From Karstenula rhodostoma CBS 690.94 (lineage: Eukaryota; Ascomycota; Dothideomycetes; Pleosporales; Didymosphaeriaceae): a stretch of DNA of 64,000 nt. Of the stretch, positions 11,414-22,477 are shown one piece after another. Position numbers and translations under genes: made by a program. Within the stretch, counting starts at the first letter, position 1. The number at the start of each line of letters is the position of its first letter. The notes beneath the pieces are model-generated. The model saw nothing but the letters and a program-made list of their open reading frames with translations, was not told where the DNA came from and made no database searches. The stretch covers positions 577,518 through 641,517 of the forward strand of contig MU001515.1 of the NCBI GenBank assembly GCA_010093485.1, given 5' to 3'.

Positions 11414-13380
11414 GGAGCGAAGCTTTCGTGGTGGTCTTCCACAACCGCCATGTGGACATTTGAGCCTAGGGTGGACTCGGGATAGCTAGGGTACCAGGAG
11501 TCCGTCGCGCTGCAACCTGTAGAATAGAGTGAAAGTCAAAGGCCACATAGCTTTGTAGATCTTGAAGGGATCCATAATGCGCCTCGTCTCGGGACACTCC
11601 GATTTGGCAGCCCGCAAGAATGATACAGGTACTATGCCAATCATCTTGCGAACCACTTGTGCTTTCAGAAGGGTGAAACCTATCCTGTATAGCCGAATCG
11701 TATTCAATGCGACTTCCTATGAGACTGGGACCATTGAGCTCGAGTGGAGGTGTGAGCCCATGTCCGCGGCGTGGCTGCCCATCAAGATTCCCTCGGCAAT
11801 TTGGCTCCGTAGAGAAGTGGCGCGCGGCAACCTTAGCGATAGTTGCACGTCCTCTGACCCTGAAGCGTCACGTTAATACTAGCATATGGAGTAGCGAAAT
11901 CGAACAGATGCTGACCGGCGCGTGGGCGTGATGGCATTGGTGATGGGACCTGTGTGGTAACGTCATGGCCAACTATCCGTTCTTGCGGCGTGAAGTTGTC
12001 TCTGTAACGAACCTCACGCGCGCAAGGCGCAACACGGCCTATCGTAACGCTTGCTAAAAGACCAGTCCACACCATGCCGTCCTCGCACTATCGCTCTGCC
12101 GCCTGTGAAGATATCGTTGCGGCCAGTCGCACCATCGCCGCCGCCCACTGCTGCGTCCCCTGTGTCCTGCCCATACGTCACGACTGTTGGCGCGACCAAG
12201 AACTTCGAGCCAGAGGAGTCTGCTTGCCCGCAGCCCGCGCGTGCTGTAGAGGAATCTGCCTCTTGGCAACAGAACTCGGGTTGCCGGCGTTTTATTTCAA
12301 CTATTGGTAGACGCATGTGCTTATGATGGCGCGAGGAAGTTCCGCCTTCCTCAGACAACCCGTGGCGAAGCGAAGAACACCTTTTGTTTCATCTCGCCGC
12401 ACTCGGCCTTCGAACCCAACGAGCGCTGCCAAGAGGCGTTCTTAGAAGACCGTCGCGCGTCGGTGCCACTCGCTGCCATGCTTTACGCTTCAAAGCTTCC
12501 AAACTGCACCCATGACCTTCAACCCAGTCTCCAGCCACGGAACTACCTACCCAGCCCGCGTAAAACTTAGATACATAGTGCCAGTTACGTCTTCATTCGT
12601 GCACAAATATGCATCCAAGCCAAGGCCTTCGTGTAAGGAGCGCCCGTCTCATGCTTGCTAAGCTATTGCAACGTTCCGCCGCGTGAATCGTAGGAACGAG
12701 CGCTCATTGCTAGCGTACTCGGCTGCTAGTCATGTTAGTGGCCGGTGGGGCGCTTATCACTGATGCTCCCACGCGCATTGGTATGAGAACTGCACAGCAC
12801 TAATAGCATATCACATCACTTTATCAAATAACGCTTACAGCTTGATTTGTAGGCATGTAAAATGTTCCCAGAGTTGGAGCTCGCTGGGTCGCGAAATTGG
12901 GTTCTGCCACGCAGTACATCGATACCAACTTGTCGTATTTGAAGCAGGTTCTACCTTAGTGCTGCTGTCTCAAATGTGGGTAGATGAGTCAGGAAAAACT
13001 CTACACTATACAGAGCGTCGAAAATGCTACCTTAGTAGGTAATCTACCAGGCTCCCTTCATCACATCGCATCCTCCTCCACCAATCACTGGCTCATTACA
13101 CGCCCAACCAGGCGAGAAGAAAGTACATCTATACAATCCAATATAACGGCCATCTGTACTACACAGGCCCGGAAAACCACGAAGTCGCAAATTCTGGTGA
13201 GGAATATGTATAGTTACAAAGTACGATCAAGACAGGCTATACACGCTCTTGTAAATCACTAAAAAAAATCCGCTCTACAAGGTTTTAGTCCGCGTCCCGA
13301 ACTGACGATCTTTCCTTACTATCCCAGCTTTCCATTTCATCTTTGTCGAGCTAGCCGTGACGAATAATAATCGTGGCGGG
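11414..13380. other. no confident gene
   Basis: A GC-rich stretch at about 12051-12570 has open plus frames (up to 91 codons) that could be exons, but I found no consistent start, donor and acceptor. Elsewhere only short frames are seen. Confidence 0.35.
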
Positions 13381-13429
13381 TTTTGCGAATCTCGCCATGG
13401 AACGACCAACTCTTTCTACGTCCTAAACT

Positions 13430-13574
13430 GTTAGTCTTCTGCACTGGTTACTTACTATCTAAACTGCCAAATCTCTGTCCGAACTGGCCAAATTCAGTTA
13501 CTGTCTCAGCTGGCCAACTAGCAACTCTTTGTCAAAACTGGCAATATTCTATCCAAACTAGCAATTCTCTATCC
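13430..13574 (+). repeat. imperfect short tandem repeats (AACTGGCCAA-like)
   Basis: Degenerate units such as AACTGGCCAAATTC, AACTGGCAATATTC and AACTAGCAATTC recur every 20-30 bp. Related sequence recurs just right of the AT-rich island (14326-14395), so the same unit brackets the island. Confidence 0.6.
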
Positions 13575-13640
13575 ACGGGGCACCCACGGGTGCCTCCCTA
13601 TTGTCTTCCAAGGCCCCAAGATCCCCACATGTCTCTATCC
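13566..13640 (+). mobile_element. R7 short element, truncated copy
   Basis: A 57-bp copy (13575-13631) running CACCCACGGG to GATCCCCACATG, flanked by TCTCTATCC on both sides (13566-13574 and 13632-13640). It is in the opposite orientation to the 11243 copy. The flanking units resemble the local tandem repeat, so the duplication could partly reflect that array. Confidence 0.6.
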
Positions 13641-13666
13641 AAACCGGCCAAATCCAGTTACTATAG

Positions 13667-14330
13667 CATGTGGGGATCCTGGAGTCGTGGAAGACAATAG
13701 GGAGGTGCCTATAGGTACCCGTTAGGAGGGCGCCTGCAAGGAGGAAGGAGTATTAGGGTAATTAGTAGGGTAAGTTATATATAACTATAGTTCTAGAATT
13801 ATTATTACCTTAACTATTTTAATACTATTTAACTACTATAGAATAGAGTAATAAGTTATAAATATAGTATATAAATTAAGGAAATACTATAGTCTCTTAT
13901 TTATTATAATTAACTATTATAATATACTACCCTCTATACTTAGACTCTAATTATTTTAATAACCTATATATCCTCTATATACTATTTAAAAATACTAAAA
14001 TTTAGACTATATATATAGATCCTTATTATATAATAATTAACTATACTATTTACTAGCTTAAAAAATTCCCTAAAAAACTTAGTAGTAAATTATAGCTTTC
14101 TTATTATTATAGTAGTACTAACCTAATATAGATAAGATAGTAATATAGTAGATTAAGTTTACTAAATAGCTCTTCTATAATATAGAGGTAGGTTATATAC
14201 TTTAAAAAAGGTATAAGAATTATATTAAGGATCTAGATAACTTCTTCTTAAATATATATTAATAGAGTAATTAAATTAAATAGTTTAATCATATATATAT
14301 TATACACTGTGAGGTAACAAGACCGTTACT
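13667..14330 (-). mobile_element. RIP-mutated R7 copy inside an AT-rich island
   Basis: From 13667 the sequence is collinear with the 11243 R7 element for about 155 bp, but almost every difference is C-to-T or G-to-A; for example GTGATCGGTGGGG becomes GTAATTAGTAGGG, and the GTCACGTGTGACCG stretch becomes TATATATAACTA. The following 500 bp are extremely AT-rich with stops in every frame. GTTACTATAG occurs at both edges (about 13657-13666 and 14314-14323). Two readings are possible: a larger RIP-destroyed element, or an R7 copy next to other mutated repeat DNA. Confidence 0.7.
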
Positions 14331-15588
14331 ATAGTAGCTAACCAACTAGCAACTCTCTATCCAAAGTGGCCAAATCCGATTGCTACCTCAGCTGACCATC
14401 CCAAGTCTCGTGAGCCGTGGCTACACACCGAAGGCTTACACCAATTTGCGTTATTGTTTTTTAGTAGTCACAATGTCCGACGGTGTTTATCGTTTCGAAG
14501 TGGATCCTAGTACCCACACATTCCTCGCCAAACCGTAATTAACAGGTCCCTATATATAGCTACTCCCACATCGTCTAGCCCTTATTATCTAACCATCACT
14601 GGTTCACAAGGCCTTTCTTAAAAATCCCCTGGTTGTTCCCTAAACCACTTTATCGAGATCTATATACCATTATCTTTCTACCATACCATAGCCATCACCA
14701 CTGCTATATGCTTCCACCTACTCAAGGTCTTCTACTAAGCCAGCCACCTCAAGATATCTGATAGTTAATGTTCCAGGAGACTATCACCGAGCTAAAGCAG
14801 AACTACGCCGCCACTCCAGGACGAGAACGAGCTATCTACAAGGCTAAGCAGAAGTCGGAATATGTCCGGGAGCTTGAGGACGAACACCAAGAAGACCCAT
14901 TTCTATACAAACCCAAGTAAGCTCGCTCCCTTTACCGAACCTCCTCCAGTTTTATCTAACCCTGTAGGTCTACATTATACACGTGCCGCTTGTGGGAACA
15001 GATATTCCATAAAGTCACTCTGTAAGGGTAGTCCAATGCGCTGTAGTCTGTGCCGCGCTCCGTTCCCTGAGACCACGAATTCACCAATGCCAATACGCCT
15101 TCGCATACTACGATGGTTTCTATTCTCGCGTATGACCTGGCTCGGCGTGCGGATTACAGGGTCTGGAAACAGGAGTCACTCGCTGTAACTATATTCCACC
15201 AGCAGCTCCAGGTCCTTCCGCAGGTATGTCGACGGACGCCATTTTCACTCCAACGCCTACCGACACATGGCGAATCTGCCCCTGGACTCTCAGTAGGGCA
15301 CAAGGAAGATACCAACAAAACGACACCTACGCATTGGCACAAAACGTATCACAAAGCTGGAGAAGAAAGTCAACGGCTACGACAGAACACTATATTATCA
15401 GGGCTACCACGATTGATGCCTCGCCTGACAACTCCACCCACTATATATCAACAAGGCAAATTAGGCTCGAGCCCAACAGCCAACTCCAAAGAGCCAAACC
15501 TCCCCCCACAAAGTCAAACCTCACCAACCCGGAAGCCAGCCCACAAACTTCAACCTCCCCAGGCAGGCAACGACCGCGCTGTCAGCGA
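14331..15588. other. transition zone with exon-like fragments, no gene called
   Basis: An ATG at 14769 opens about 50 codons ending at GTAAGC; the next candidate acceptor (CTAACCCTGTAG) leads into a cysteine-containing frame (CGNRYSIKSLC then CSLCRAPFPE), but the two are out of phase. This may be a broken gene next to the RIP island. The frame at 15113-15877 overlaps the downstream exon of A1 on the other strand and is treated as its shadow. Confidence 0.3.
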
Positions 15589-16926
15589 TCACGACGATGC
15601 GTCAGTGCGCTCAGGCGAGCGCTCTACCTCTTCGGGCGCAGATGCGTGGTCTGCATCAGGAAGAAAACACATGTACGACAAGATGTCGAGCCAGTTCTCC
15701 TCCACCAAAGGCCCGTCCCCACGAACTAGGGAATTCTCAAGGCTGAGGCGCCTGACCACACTGATGACTGATGAGGTGTTCTGCTGGTCGTCGGAAGGGA
15801 CGCCGATACAGGCTTCGTGGACGCGAATGTGCGTTCTGGTAAAGGTGACGATGGTGACCTGGATCTGTGTTAGCTGATTCGGCTACAATGCGGGTGGTGA
15901 GGAACATACAGTAAACTCATTCTTCAAGACGGGCTTAGGCGTGTAGTTATACTTGTATGCGTCATTGCATACATGATAGCCAAGCCACAGCTGACGGTGG
16001 AGAAGAACGAGGATTGAGAAGACTTCGCTTGGAAGCAGAGCCTGTTCAGATGGGTCCACGTCGGCGAAATCAGTTAGAGAGCAGGTGAGGATGTCGGACT
16101 CCTCGTCGCCATCAAGGCTATGGACTGTTAACAAATTCCAGCCGGCGTTGGCGCGTATAGCACGATCCAGAATGCGGCACTCGGCGAAGTCATAATCGAC
16201 AGGCATCTGGATCAACGGCAACGATAAGCCAGGGCGGTCGAAGTCGGACGAGGCCCTCCTGCAGGCATCGCGGGCCACAATAGCGAGGTCATAGAAGTGA
16301 GATCCCGTTGCAATGGGTGTGCGGTCATACGTGGTGTGTTTCTCGATAGCCCGGACAAGGCCAACGTCCCGCAGCACCTTTGCAAACTGCGACCGTGTGG
16401 ATGGGTCCAACAGCGGGGTTGTGATGGTTGGTTCCGTGTTCCAGGTTATGTCGTAACGAGCGAAAGATCCAGACTTGATCGGCCTGTGGCTGCCTTCAAT
16501 CGCGTTGATCAGGGCCATGATTCGCCGGCCGCTGGTTCGGAGGGAATGTAGATGGGACCCGGCAATCTTGCGGGCCATCTCGGTGGCAGTCTCGGTGGCA
16601 GTCTCGACCAACTCAGCGGCAGTCGTGGCAGTCTCGGTGGTAGTCTCGGTGGCAGTCTCGGTGTCAGTCTTGATCAGCTCAGTGGCAGTCTTGGTTGTCT
16701 CGGTGGCGACCTTGACCTTGGTGGGCGTGGTCACTGTAGCGCTGATTCCCTGCAACGGCAGCGTACACTCGGTGGCAGTCTGGAATTTGACGGGCGTCCT
16801 GGCACTCCTGACCTTGGCTGTCGTTGTGCCCGTAGCTGAGGCTGAGGCCATCGTGGTGCCTGTTGACTTGCGCGGGGTGGCGGGGCTGGCGACGGCGTTG
16901 CCGCTGATTTCCTGCAGCGGCGGCAT
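15589..16926 (-). CDS. gene A1: member of duplicated divergent pair, 428 aa, one intron
   Basis: Exon 1 is 16926-15910 (339 codons, phase 0), then a GTATGT donor, a branch-like GCTAAC and an acceptor at ATCCAG (intron 15909-15859; an alternative acceptor ACACAG adds two codons). Exon 2 runs 15858-15589. The model is supported by the paralogue A2 (29458-30575), which has its intron at the same place and resumes with the same residues (VTI, then IRVHEA). Residues about 45-115 are Thr/Glu/Ala repeats encoded by a 12-bp tandem repeat. The conserved region includes LLHRQL (about 308-313), IRVHEA early in exon 2 and a later W-x4-SYxCF motif. No signal peptide or membrane segment is seen. The family is unrecognised. 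It is divergent from B1, 382 bp apart. Confidence 0.75.
16576..16712 (-). repeat. 12-bp coding tandem repeat in A1
   Basis: Degenerate copies of GGCAGTCTCGGT in runs, encoding Thr-Glu-Thr-Ala-like repeats in A1. A2 lacks this repeat, so it expanded after duplication or was lost from A2. Confidence 0.8.
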
Positions 16927-17308
16927 GTCGTTGTATAGACGGACAAGGTCGGAGAGGCCGCGACAGGGAGAAGGCGATGTTGAGGTCCGGAAGGTTCCAA
17001 GGTTTTACGGTTGAGCGGGTGTCATGTGTTGTCGCGTTCGTGCGGACCCTCTATAAACAAAGCAGGTGCGCCCGGCTTATCGATACGCTAGCACCAGCGC
17101 TAGCGGCGCTAGCCCACCATACCACCCCCCACGCCCTCAATATAAACAACCCCGACCGACGACTACCTGCCCCCGCTAGGTGCACCTCGAAATCAAATCC
17201 GCTCCACGACCACCACGTATTGCCTGCGCCTGCGACACGCTCTTCGATCTCGCCCCGGTGCACTCTACCGACGACATTCCCAGCTCTCTCCATCCGGCCG
17301 AACCAGCC
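16927..17308. promoter_or_regulatory. shared divergent promoter of A1/B1
   Basis: The 382 bp between two ATGs facing apart. It contains CTCTATAAACAAAG (about 17050) and CAATATAAACAACC (about 17138), both TATA-like toward B1, then a C/T-rich leader. AGCGCTAGC-type motifs (CTAGCACCAGCGCTAGCGGC) lie at 17088-17110. Co-regulation of the pair is inferred from this geometry. Confidence 0.5.
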
Positions 17309-19147
17309 ATGGCCAAATCTGTGGTACCTCACCTTCCCTCGTCGTTTGACGAGCTGCAGAGCGCACTTCAAGAGAACGCAGACAAGCTGTGCGAGCTCGA
17401 ACGATTGGCAGAGCCCAACCCGTTCTCTGCGTCCAAGATGACTTACCTGAAGCACCTACACCTTCGCGTCATCTTCCCCTCCGACCATGGCCTCGACACA
17501 ACCACACAGTTCCTGTACAACGCCGGGGCAATGACCATGGGTGATCTACATGACGCCCAAAATGCCAATCGCAATGAACCCCATCTCCACAACTTTGCGC
17601 AAGCGCTCGAAGACCCGGGCCGCTATCCGGACAAGAATCCACAGACGCCGATTGCGAGCAAAGAATCCGACCACAACGGGTATAAAACCGACATGGGAGT
17701 ATTTTTTACCGTTTGGGATGCTATGCGCACGACACAAGTGCACCCAAAGCAGGATGCACGCGAAGCTTATGCACGCGACGCTCATCGCCCGCAGCAACGT
17801 AGTCGCAGGGAGGACTTCCCAAACGATGGAGTCTTCAATGTGCGCAAGTATATAAACACGACACCACACCATCATGCCGTTTCCAATAACTCCCAAGACG
17901 GCGACTTTGCTTGGGAGGGCTCGCCCCTCGAGAGTCCATTGGATATTCGTCCGAAACCGCCAGTCTACAATGCCCAAGACAACAATCGCAACGAGGGACC
18001 CTTTCAAGACGCAGGACACCCTCACCGAGAGGGCGAGGCAGATGAGGACGATGGTCATCAAGTTCGCGAACGACCGCGCACAGACTATGAGGTATCAAGC
18101 TCATATGCGTTCACCTCGCTCGTGAATTGCGTAAAGATCAACATCTTCCAAAATGACGGTCCTACATGTTTCCAGCAGCAACAGCAAGAGAAGTCATACA
18201 AATTTGGCCCACCAGCCCCCCCTCCTGCCGGCAAGAAGCAGACGCGCGATTATATATATCTCGGGCGTCCGGACGGAGGTGGCTACGTATGGATGAACTC
18301 TGGAGAACGGGGCGTGGTGTACCACACCGAGATTAAGCCCTTTCGACGAGACCTCGATCGAGTTAACGGAAGGAATATCTGCATGCAAGAGATGGCTACA
18401 CTGGTGGCAGTTGTGTCTGAACGTTTCAGGCTTCGAGAGGGAAATAAGGACTTCGAAACGGGTTGCGATGAAAACGGTGTCTACCACCAGTTGATGGTCT
18501 CTTACGACCGAGATCAGATCTGGTTCATCGATATGTCCTTCCGCGAACCCTACTTGCACTATCTCAGCGACGGCAAGTCGCACACGCTCAAGGGACTAAA
18601 AGAAGAGGCCTGTGCAAGATTTGTGTTAAAGGGTCCCTTCCGCCAGTACGTGGCCAAGGAAATGGTGGACGCGACTGACTACCTTGCCGCCCTGCAAATC
18701 GCTGCAGTTCGCGAGAACAAGGATGAATCCGTGCTGCTCCGCATGAGGAGACGACTGCCTAGCCAACAGAAGCAGACCCAAACGCAGGGGACTGAGGGGG
18801 TTCCAGACCCTCGGCACAAGGGAAAGTTCACAAGATCCTTGAGGAGGGGTGGTGAGGCCACGAAGCGCATTGTGAACTCGGTAAGGACGTTTTTCGAAAC
18901 CGACAATGCAGACGCGAGCGGCGATTCATCCGAGTCGGGAGGCCAGACACCGAGGGACAAACACGCGCATCCGATGGAAATACAGGACACACCATCAAAG
19001 ATCCAACAGTCCAGGAGGAACCTCAGTGCTCTTTTTGATCCACCATCTCCAGCGGATACGACTCGGCAAACTCGGCTTTCGTTGCCCTACCGGCCAAAGA
19101 AACCGAGCTCAACATCGCTTTCCGATACACAAGCCGCAGAAGAGTGA
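17309..19147 (+). CDS. gene B1: member of duplicated divergent pair, 612 aa, nuclease-like core possible
   Basis: A single exon of 613 codons. The ATG at 17309 (AGCCATGG) is chosen because the frame upstream has only a GTG (17180) and because paralogue B2 starts at the matching point. Domains: N-terminal helical segment with PFSASK (38-43), shared with B2; an acidic/His-rich disordered middle (about 120-260); a globular block about 265-480; and a Lys/Arg/Ser-rich disordered tail. In the block, D314 (RDYIYLG), E341-I-K343 (HTEIKPF) and Q360-E361 have the order of a PD-(D/E)xK core; this is inference from pattern only. No signal peptide or membrane helix. The tail carries basic clusters (RMRRR, SLRRGG) that could serve nuclear import. 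It is the largest intact gene in the window. Confidence 0.85.
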   Translation: MAKSVVPHLPSSFDELQSALQENADKLCELERLAEPNPFSASKMTYLKHLHLRVIFPSDHGLDTTTQFLYNAGAMTMGDLHDAQNANRNEPHLHNFAQALEDPGRYPDKNPQTPIASKESDHNGYKTDMGVFFTVWDAMRTTQVHPKQDAREAYARDAHRPQQRSRREDFPNDGVFNVRKYINTTPHHHAVSNNSQDGDFAWEGSPLESPLDIRPKPPVYNAQDNNRNEGPFQDAGHPHREGEADEDDGHQVRERPRTDYEVSSSYAFTSLVNCVKINIFQNDGPTCFQQQQQEKSYKFGPPAPPPAGKKQTRDYIYLGRPDGGGYVWMNSGERGVVYHTEIKPFRRDLDRVNGRNICMQEMATLVAVVSERFRLREGNKDFETGCDENGVYHQLMVSYDRDQIWFIDMSFREPYLHYLSDGKSHTLKGLKEEACARFVLKGPFRQYVAKEMVDATDYLAALQIAAVRENKDESVLLRMRRRLPSQQKQTQTQGTEGVPDPRHKGKFTRSLRRGGEATKRIVNSVRTFFETDNADASGDSSESGGQTPRDKHAHPMEIQDTPSKIQQSRRNLSALFDPPSPADTTRQTRLSLPYRPKKPSSTSLSDTQAAEE

Positions 19148-19608
19148 TCAAAGGACACGCCCTCCTCGCTGCCCGGATCAAGAATACAGTCCAGTCGCGA
19201 AGAACCACACCACAACAGTCGTCAGAAAACTCCTGAGCCGGAACTAAAAGACCGACTTCGCTCCAGAGACCGTGATGAGACCTAATGATGCTCGACTAGC
19301 GTTCCCGCAAGCATCTTCTGCTGTACCAGCAGTACCTTGTCAGTAAGGTCTTCTCCGGCAGTACTAAGAACCGAAGCGTTTCGGACTGTCCATACCAACG
19401 CCGCGCACCAAAGGTATGGAATCCAGAAAATGCGACACCTCCATTTCCCTGTACAATTAACTCGCTTTTGCGGTTCTCTTGGGCTCGTACAGAGGTAGGA
19501 ATATACCCGACCAGCGGCTTTTTTCTTCCGTCTTCACGCAGGATAAGTATCGAAGGACTCGAATCCTTCCATAGGCGGCCTCGCTAGTCGACTGCGAGGC
19601 CATATCCG

Positions 19609-19682
19609 TTGGTAGGCATACCCGTTTCCTACAAAAGTTCAATGTCCTGCAGTAGGTATACCCATTTCCTAGAAAAGTTGAT
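19609..19682 (+). repeat. tandem duplication, period about 40 bp
   Basis: Copies at about 19611-19640 and 19651-19680 share GTAGGCATACCC...TTTCCTA.AAAAGTT. The second copy differs by C-to-T and G-to-A (GCATACCCG to GTATACCCA), a RIP-like direction. Confidence 0.7.
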
Positions 19683-20463
19683 ACAATTTCCTTTTATTCG
19701 TATCCGTTCCGACAGTACCCTTTTGTTTTCTTCATAAACACGGTTCTCCCTGCCTACCTCCATGATGTGTAACCCCCTCGCAATCTCATTAGACTCTGTC
19801 TATTCCATTGTCTCATGGCCGTCTTACTCTTATACATCGCATCCACGCCTCTCTCTTATGCTGCATCATCACGACTCAGAAACCTCGCTCTACTCTCATC
19901 GTCGTCGCTTTTCACTACCCATCTCCTCGTAATACCAGTATCTCCGCTTCCAAAGACGCAACATCTAGCTCCAAGGACCCAGACTGGACGGAGTCGGAAG
20001 CCTACGAAACGTGCTATCATGTTTCAACGCAATGCTTGAATTCCCTTCTTTACACCTTCCAACACGATTCCTTCTATGGACTCACAGGCTAGACCTTGCC
20101 TTTTGTCCTCTCCCCCGCTAGACACATACGCTACGCCGTGCGTCTGTACAAAATTATACCCACTATCAACGGGTTGCCTGCAAATCAACCGACAAAATCT
20201 CGGTACAGACTCTAAGCCAGTTTCCCAACGCTGTAGGTTGGCGGTGGTATCTTTATTACTAAACTGATACTCGCTACACTTTCCTGGTAGTAAGAAAGGC
20301 ACTGTTGGTGCTGTAAGCCTTCTTCTATATTTTGGACGGTGTATGTAAAAGGAGGCTTAGGTATTTGCAAGCCCCTAAGGATTTAAGGTTCACTGTATGG
20401 CGACTTACCAGGTATCTATGTATAGCGCCTTGTATGTATTAGCGATCATGTAGACTATCGATC

Positions 20464-20546
20464 CTGTTCACTACTAGAGCACGTGCTAACCCAATGTGGT
20501 TGAAACCTCCGCGGTAAAGAAAAGCGGGTCCCTACCACTCCACATA
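20464..20546 (+). repeat. R4 repeat, copy 2
   Basis: Partner of 5630-5708; keeps the less mutated form GTGGTTGAAACCTCCGCGG and CCCTACCACTCCACATAT. No flanking duplication was found for either copy. Confidence 0.75.
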
Positions 20547-20810
20547 TAAAGAGCAAGCTTATAGAAAATACCAACGAACACGGCCTCTCAATGTGACGAG
20601 CTTGAAGACCAACCAGCTCTTGAGCTTTGTAGTAAGTAGCTGGCGGAAGGTATACTGAAAACTGCAAGCCTAGATCGCAATACGCATTTGTATGGCAGAG
20701 AGCTTGAGCGCAGGCGATCCAGGGGAGACAGCAAAGCACGGTTGCCTAATTGGCGACAGTCGTGGTCTATATTTTTGTTTATTACCTCCACGACCTGGGA
20801 GCGCCACATG

Positions 20811-20873
20811 TCACTTTACTGGACACTACTTTGTGGTTTGTGTCAATTACCAGAGAATTATCATGGTCGTCCA
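20811..20873 (+). repeat. R5 repeat, copy 1
   Basis: About 63 bp matching 26612-26680: TCACTTTAC.GGACAC.AC and GTGGTT.GTGTCAA are shared. This copy carries T where the other has C at several positions. Confidence 0.7.
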
Positions 20874-20903
20874 TGTTCTCCCAGCGCCACGGACATGCCT
20901 AAC

Positions 20904-20962
20904 AATCCCCACATACTCCTTCCTCCTCGCGGACGCCTGCCTATTGTCTTCCACGGCCCCGG
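20904..20962 (+). repeat. R7 fragment
   Basis: Contains TCCTTCCTCCTCGCGGACGC and CTATTGTCTTCCACGGC of the R7 family in sense orientation, but the constant 3' end is replaced by GCATGTCG, and a separate ATCCCCACAT lies at the left edge. It may be a rearranged copy. Confidence 0.5.
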
Positions 20963-21708
20963 CATGTCGTCCATGTTCGCAAGCTCGGCATATCAAGCTC
21001 GTCGATCATGCGGACGGAAGGCTCAAAATCGAAGATGAGCAGTGTGGCCATTCGCAAGTCGCGGGAGTGGACGCAGAGTTGTGAACCTAAAACGTATAAG
21101 TAAGACAAAAGCCACGAGTGCGGGTCGCGTTCACGTGAACTGGCTTGGCGCTTTTTTAGAGGTTGCGATAGTGTTGCGCCTACCCAACGCCAGAACTGTT
21201 GCTCCCCCCATGGTTGCATGACGATCTCCCAAAAAGCGGCACTGCACCCGGCAACGTCGCCCAGCGAAACCAATTTCTACACACGTGTGGTCATGGTGAG
21301 GACCCTCTCACGTTGACGCCCGAAAAGGCCCATGTCTCATCTGGTAAGGCGTGATCGGCCGCGCACCCTGCACTGTCTCTCGCGGTTCATTTCCACCTTC
21401 AAGCGAGGGGCGCCATGAGCTTTCCCACTTCGCCAAATCAGTATGCTGTCTTATAATCCCGTCATTTCATTAGCGCTATTGGTGTGCTGCCATCGCGCGC
21501 AGCGTGGGATAGGTGAGCCACGTATGGTGTCGCTGCTGCTGAGGTCGCTTGGGTCGCCTTCACCCACAATTCCTTTTTCGTCTTCACTTTTGGAAATCGC
21601 TTGGCACTTGCGCAGTCTTCGGTGGCTTGCTGTCTTTCAGTCTGAGTCTGCGGACAACCTCCACCTTCTGATTCCACGGTCAACGTCTTCCCATAACCGT
21701 CACACGGC

Positions 21709-22477
21709 ATGGAGAATTACGAGAATCCCAGCTTCGCAGCCATCGACGAACTCGCAGCCATCGGATGGCGTCGCCCTCCAGCCAGCGCCATCGTCGACAT
21801 GTGGCAGACGGCAAGCGACGGGTATGAACTAAAGGATAGCTTTGGACAGCTGCGAAGCGTAGAGGCGCAGAAAATTATATTCAAGTTCATTGTGGGAGAG
21901 CGCCATCTTGGTGCGTTGCTGTCCAGCTGGTAGCATGGCCCAAATGCTAACATGTGCAGGTCGGTACTTGGTACGCCTCGAAGCATCGCGTTGGAGCATC
22001 ACGATCGAAGAGTTAGGAAACGCGTTTGGTTACGTCAGTCTCCTTGTGAGTAGCCTCATCAGATTGAAGAGCAAGGCTGATTCGGACAATTAGAGCACCG
22101 GGTTTACGAGAAGCTTGGCCCGGATATCAAGATGGGCCGCCGAGGTCGCCTGGGAGGTTGTTCTGACAGCTATCCGACATGCCCGCGACGCGCGACTGGA
22201 CAGCACGAACGCGAGAACGACACAGAGCGGAAGAGACTGGCGCCCTGAGGACATCACTGCTGCCATGAAGAAATTGGGCTTGGGACGAACCAAAACTGGC
22301 CAGAAGAAACGGCCCACGACGGTGCATCACGAGAGCAGGAGCCCCGAAGCACGGCGCGCACACCATGCTAGCTCGGTAAAGAAGACCCTGCCATCACAGG
22401 TGCCAACGCTGAATCGCTCGCGTGGTCACTCACAAGGTCCTAAGAAACGGTCACCCCTGCGTGAATTGCTCAAGTGA
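21709..22477 (+). CDS. hypothetical protein, three exons, 223 aa
   Basis: Exon 1 is 21709-21910, from ATG in GGCATGG. Intron 1 is 21911-21959 (GTGCGT, branch GCTAAC, acceptor GTGCAG). Exon 2 is 21960-22045. Intron 2 is 22046-22093 (GTGAGT to AATTAG, with a GGCTGAT branch-like site). Exon 3 is 22094-22477. Phases 1 and 0 fit exactly across both introns, which is strong evidence for a real gene. The first half is compact and helical (AAIDELAAIGW, FKFIVGERHLG, ITIEELGNAFGYV). The last 100 residues are basic and disordered, rich in Lys/Arg/Ser with several KKR and GPKKRSP clusters, suggesting nucleic-acid binding or a nuclear location. No family is recognised. Confidence 0.7.

Noticed and set aside
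15113..15877. A 254-codon plus-strand frame
   Set aside because: Overlaps A1 exon 2 on the other strand; start and composition unconvincing.
16475..17014. A 179-codon plus-strand Val/Ser repeat frame
   Set aside because: Antisense of the A1 Thr/Glu repeat; composition comes from the tandem DNA repeat.
17180..17308. N-terminal extension of B1 from a GTG codon
   Set aside because: No ATG in this extension; the ATG at 17309 has good context and matches the B2 start.
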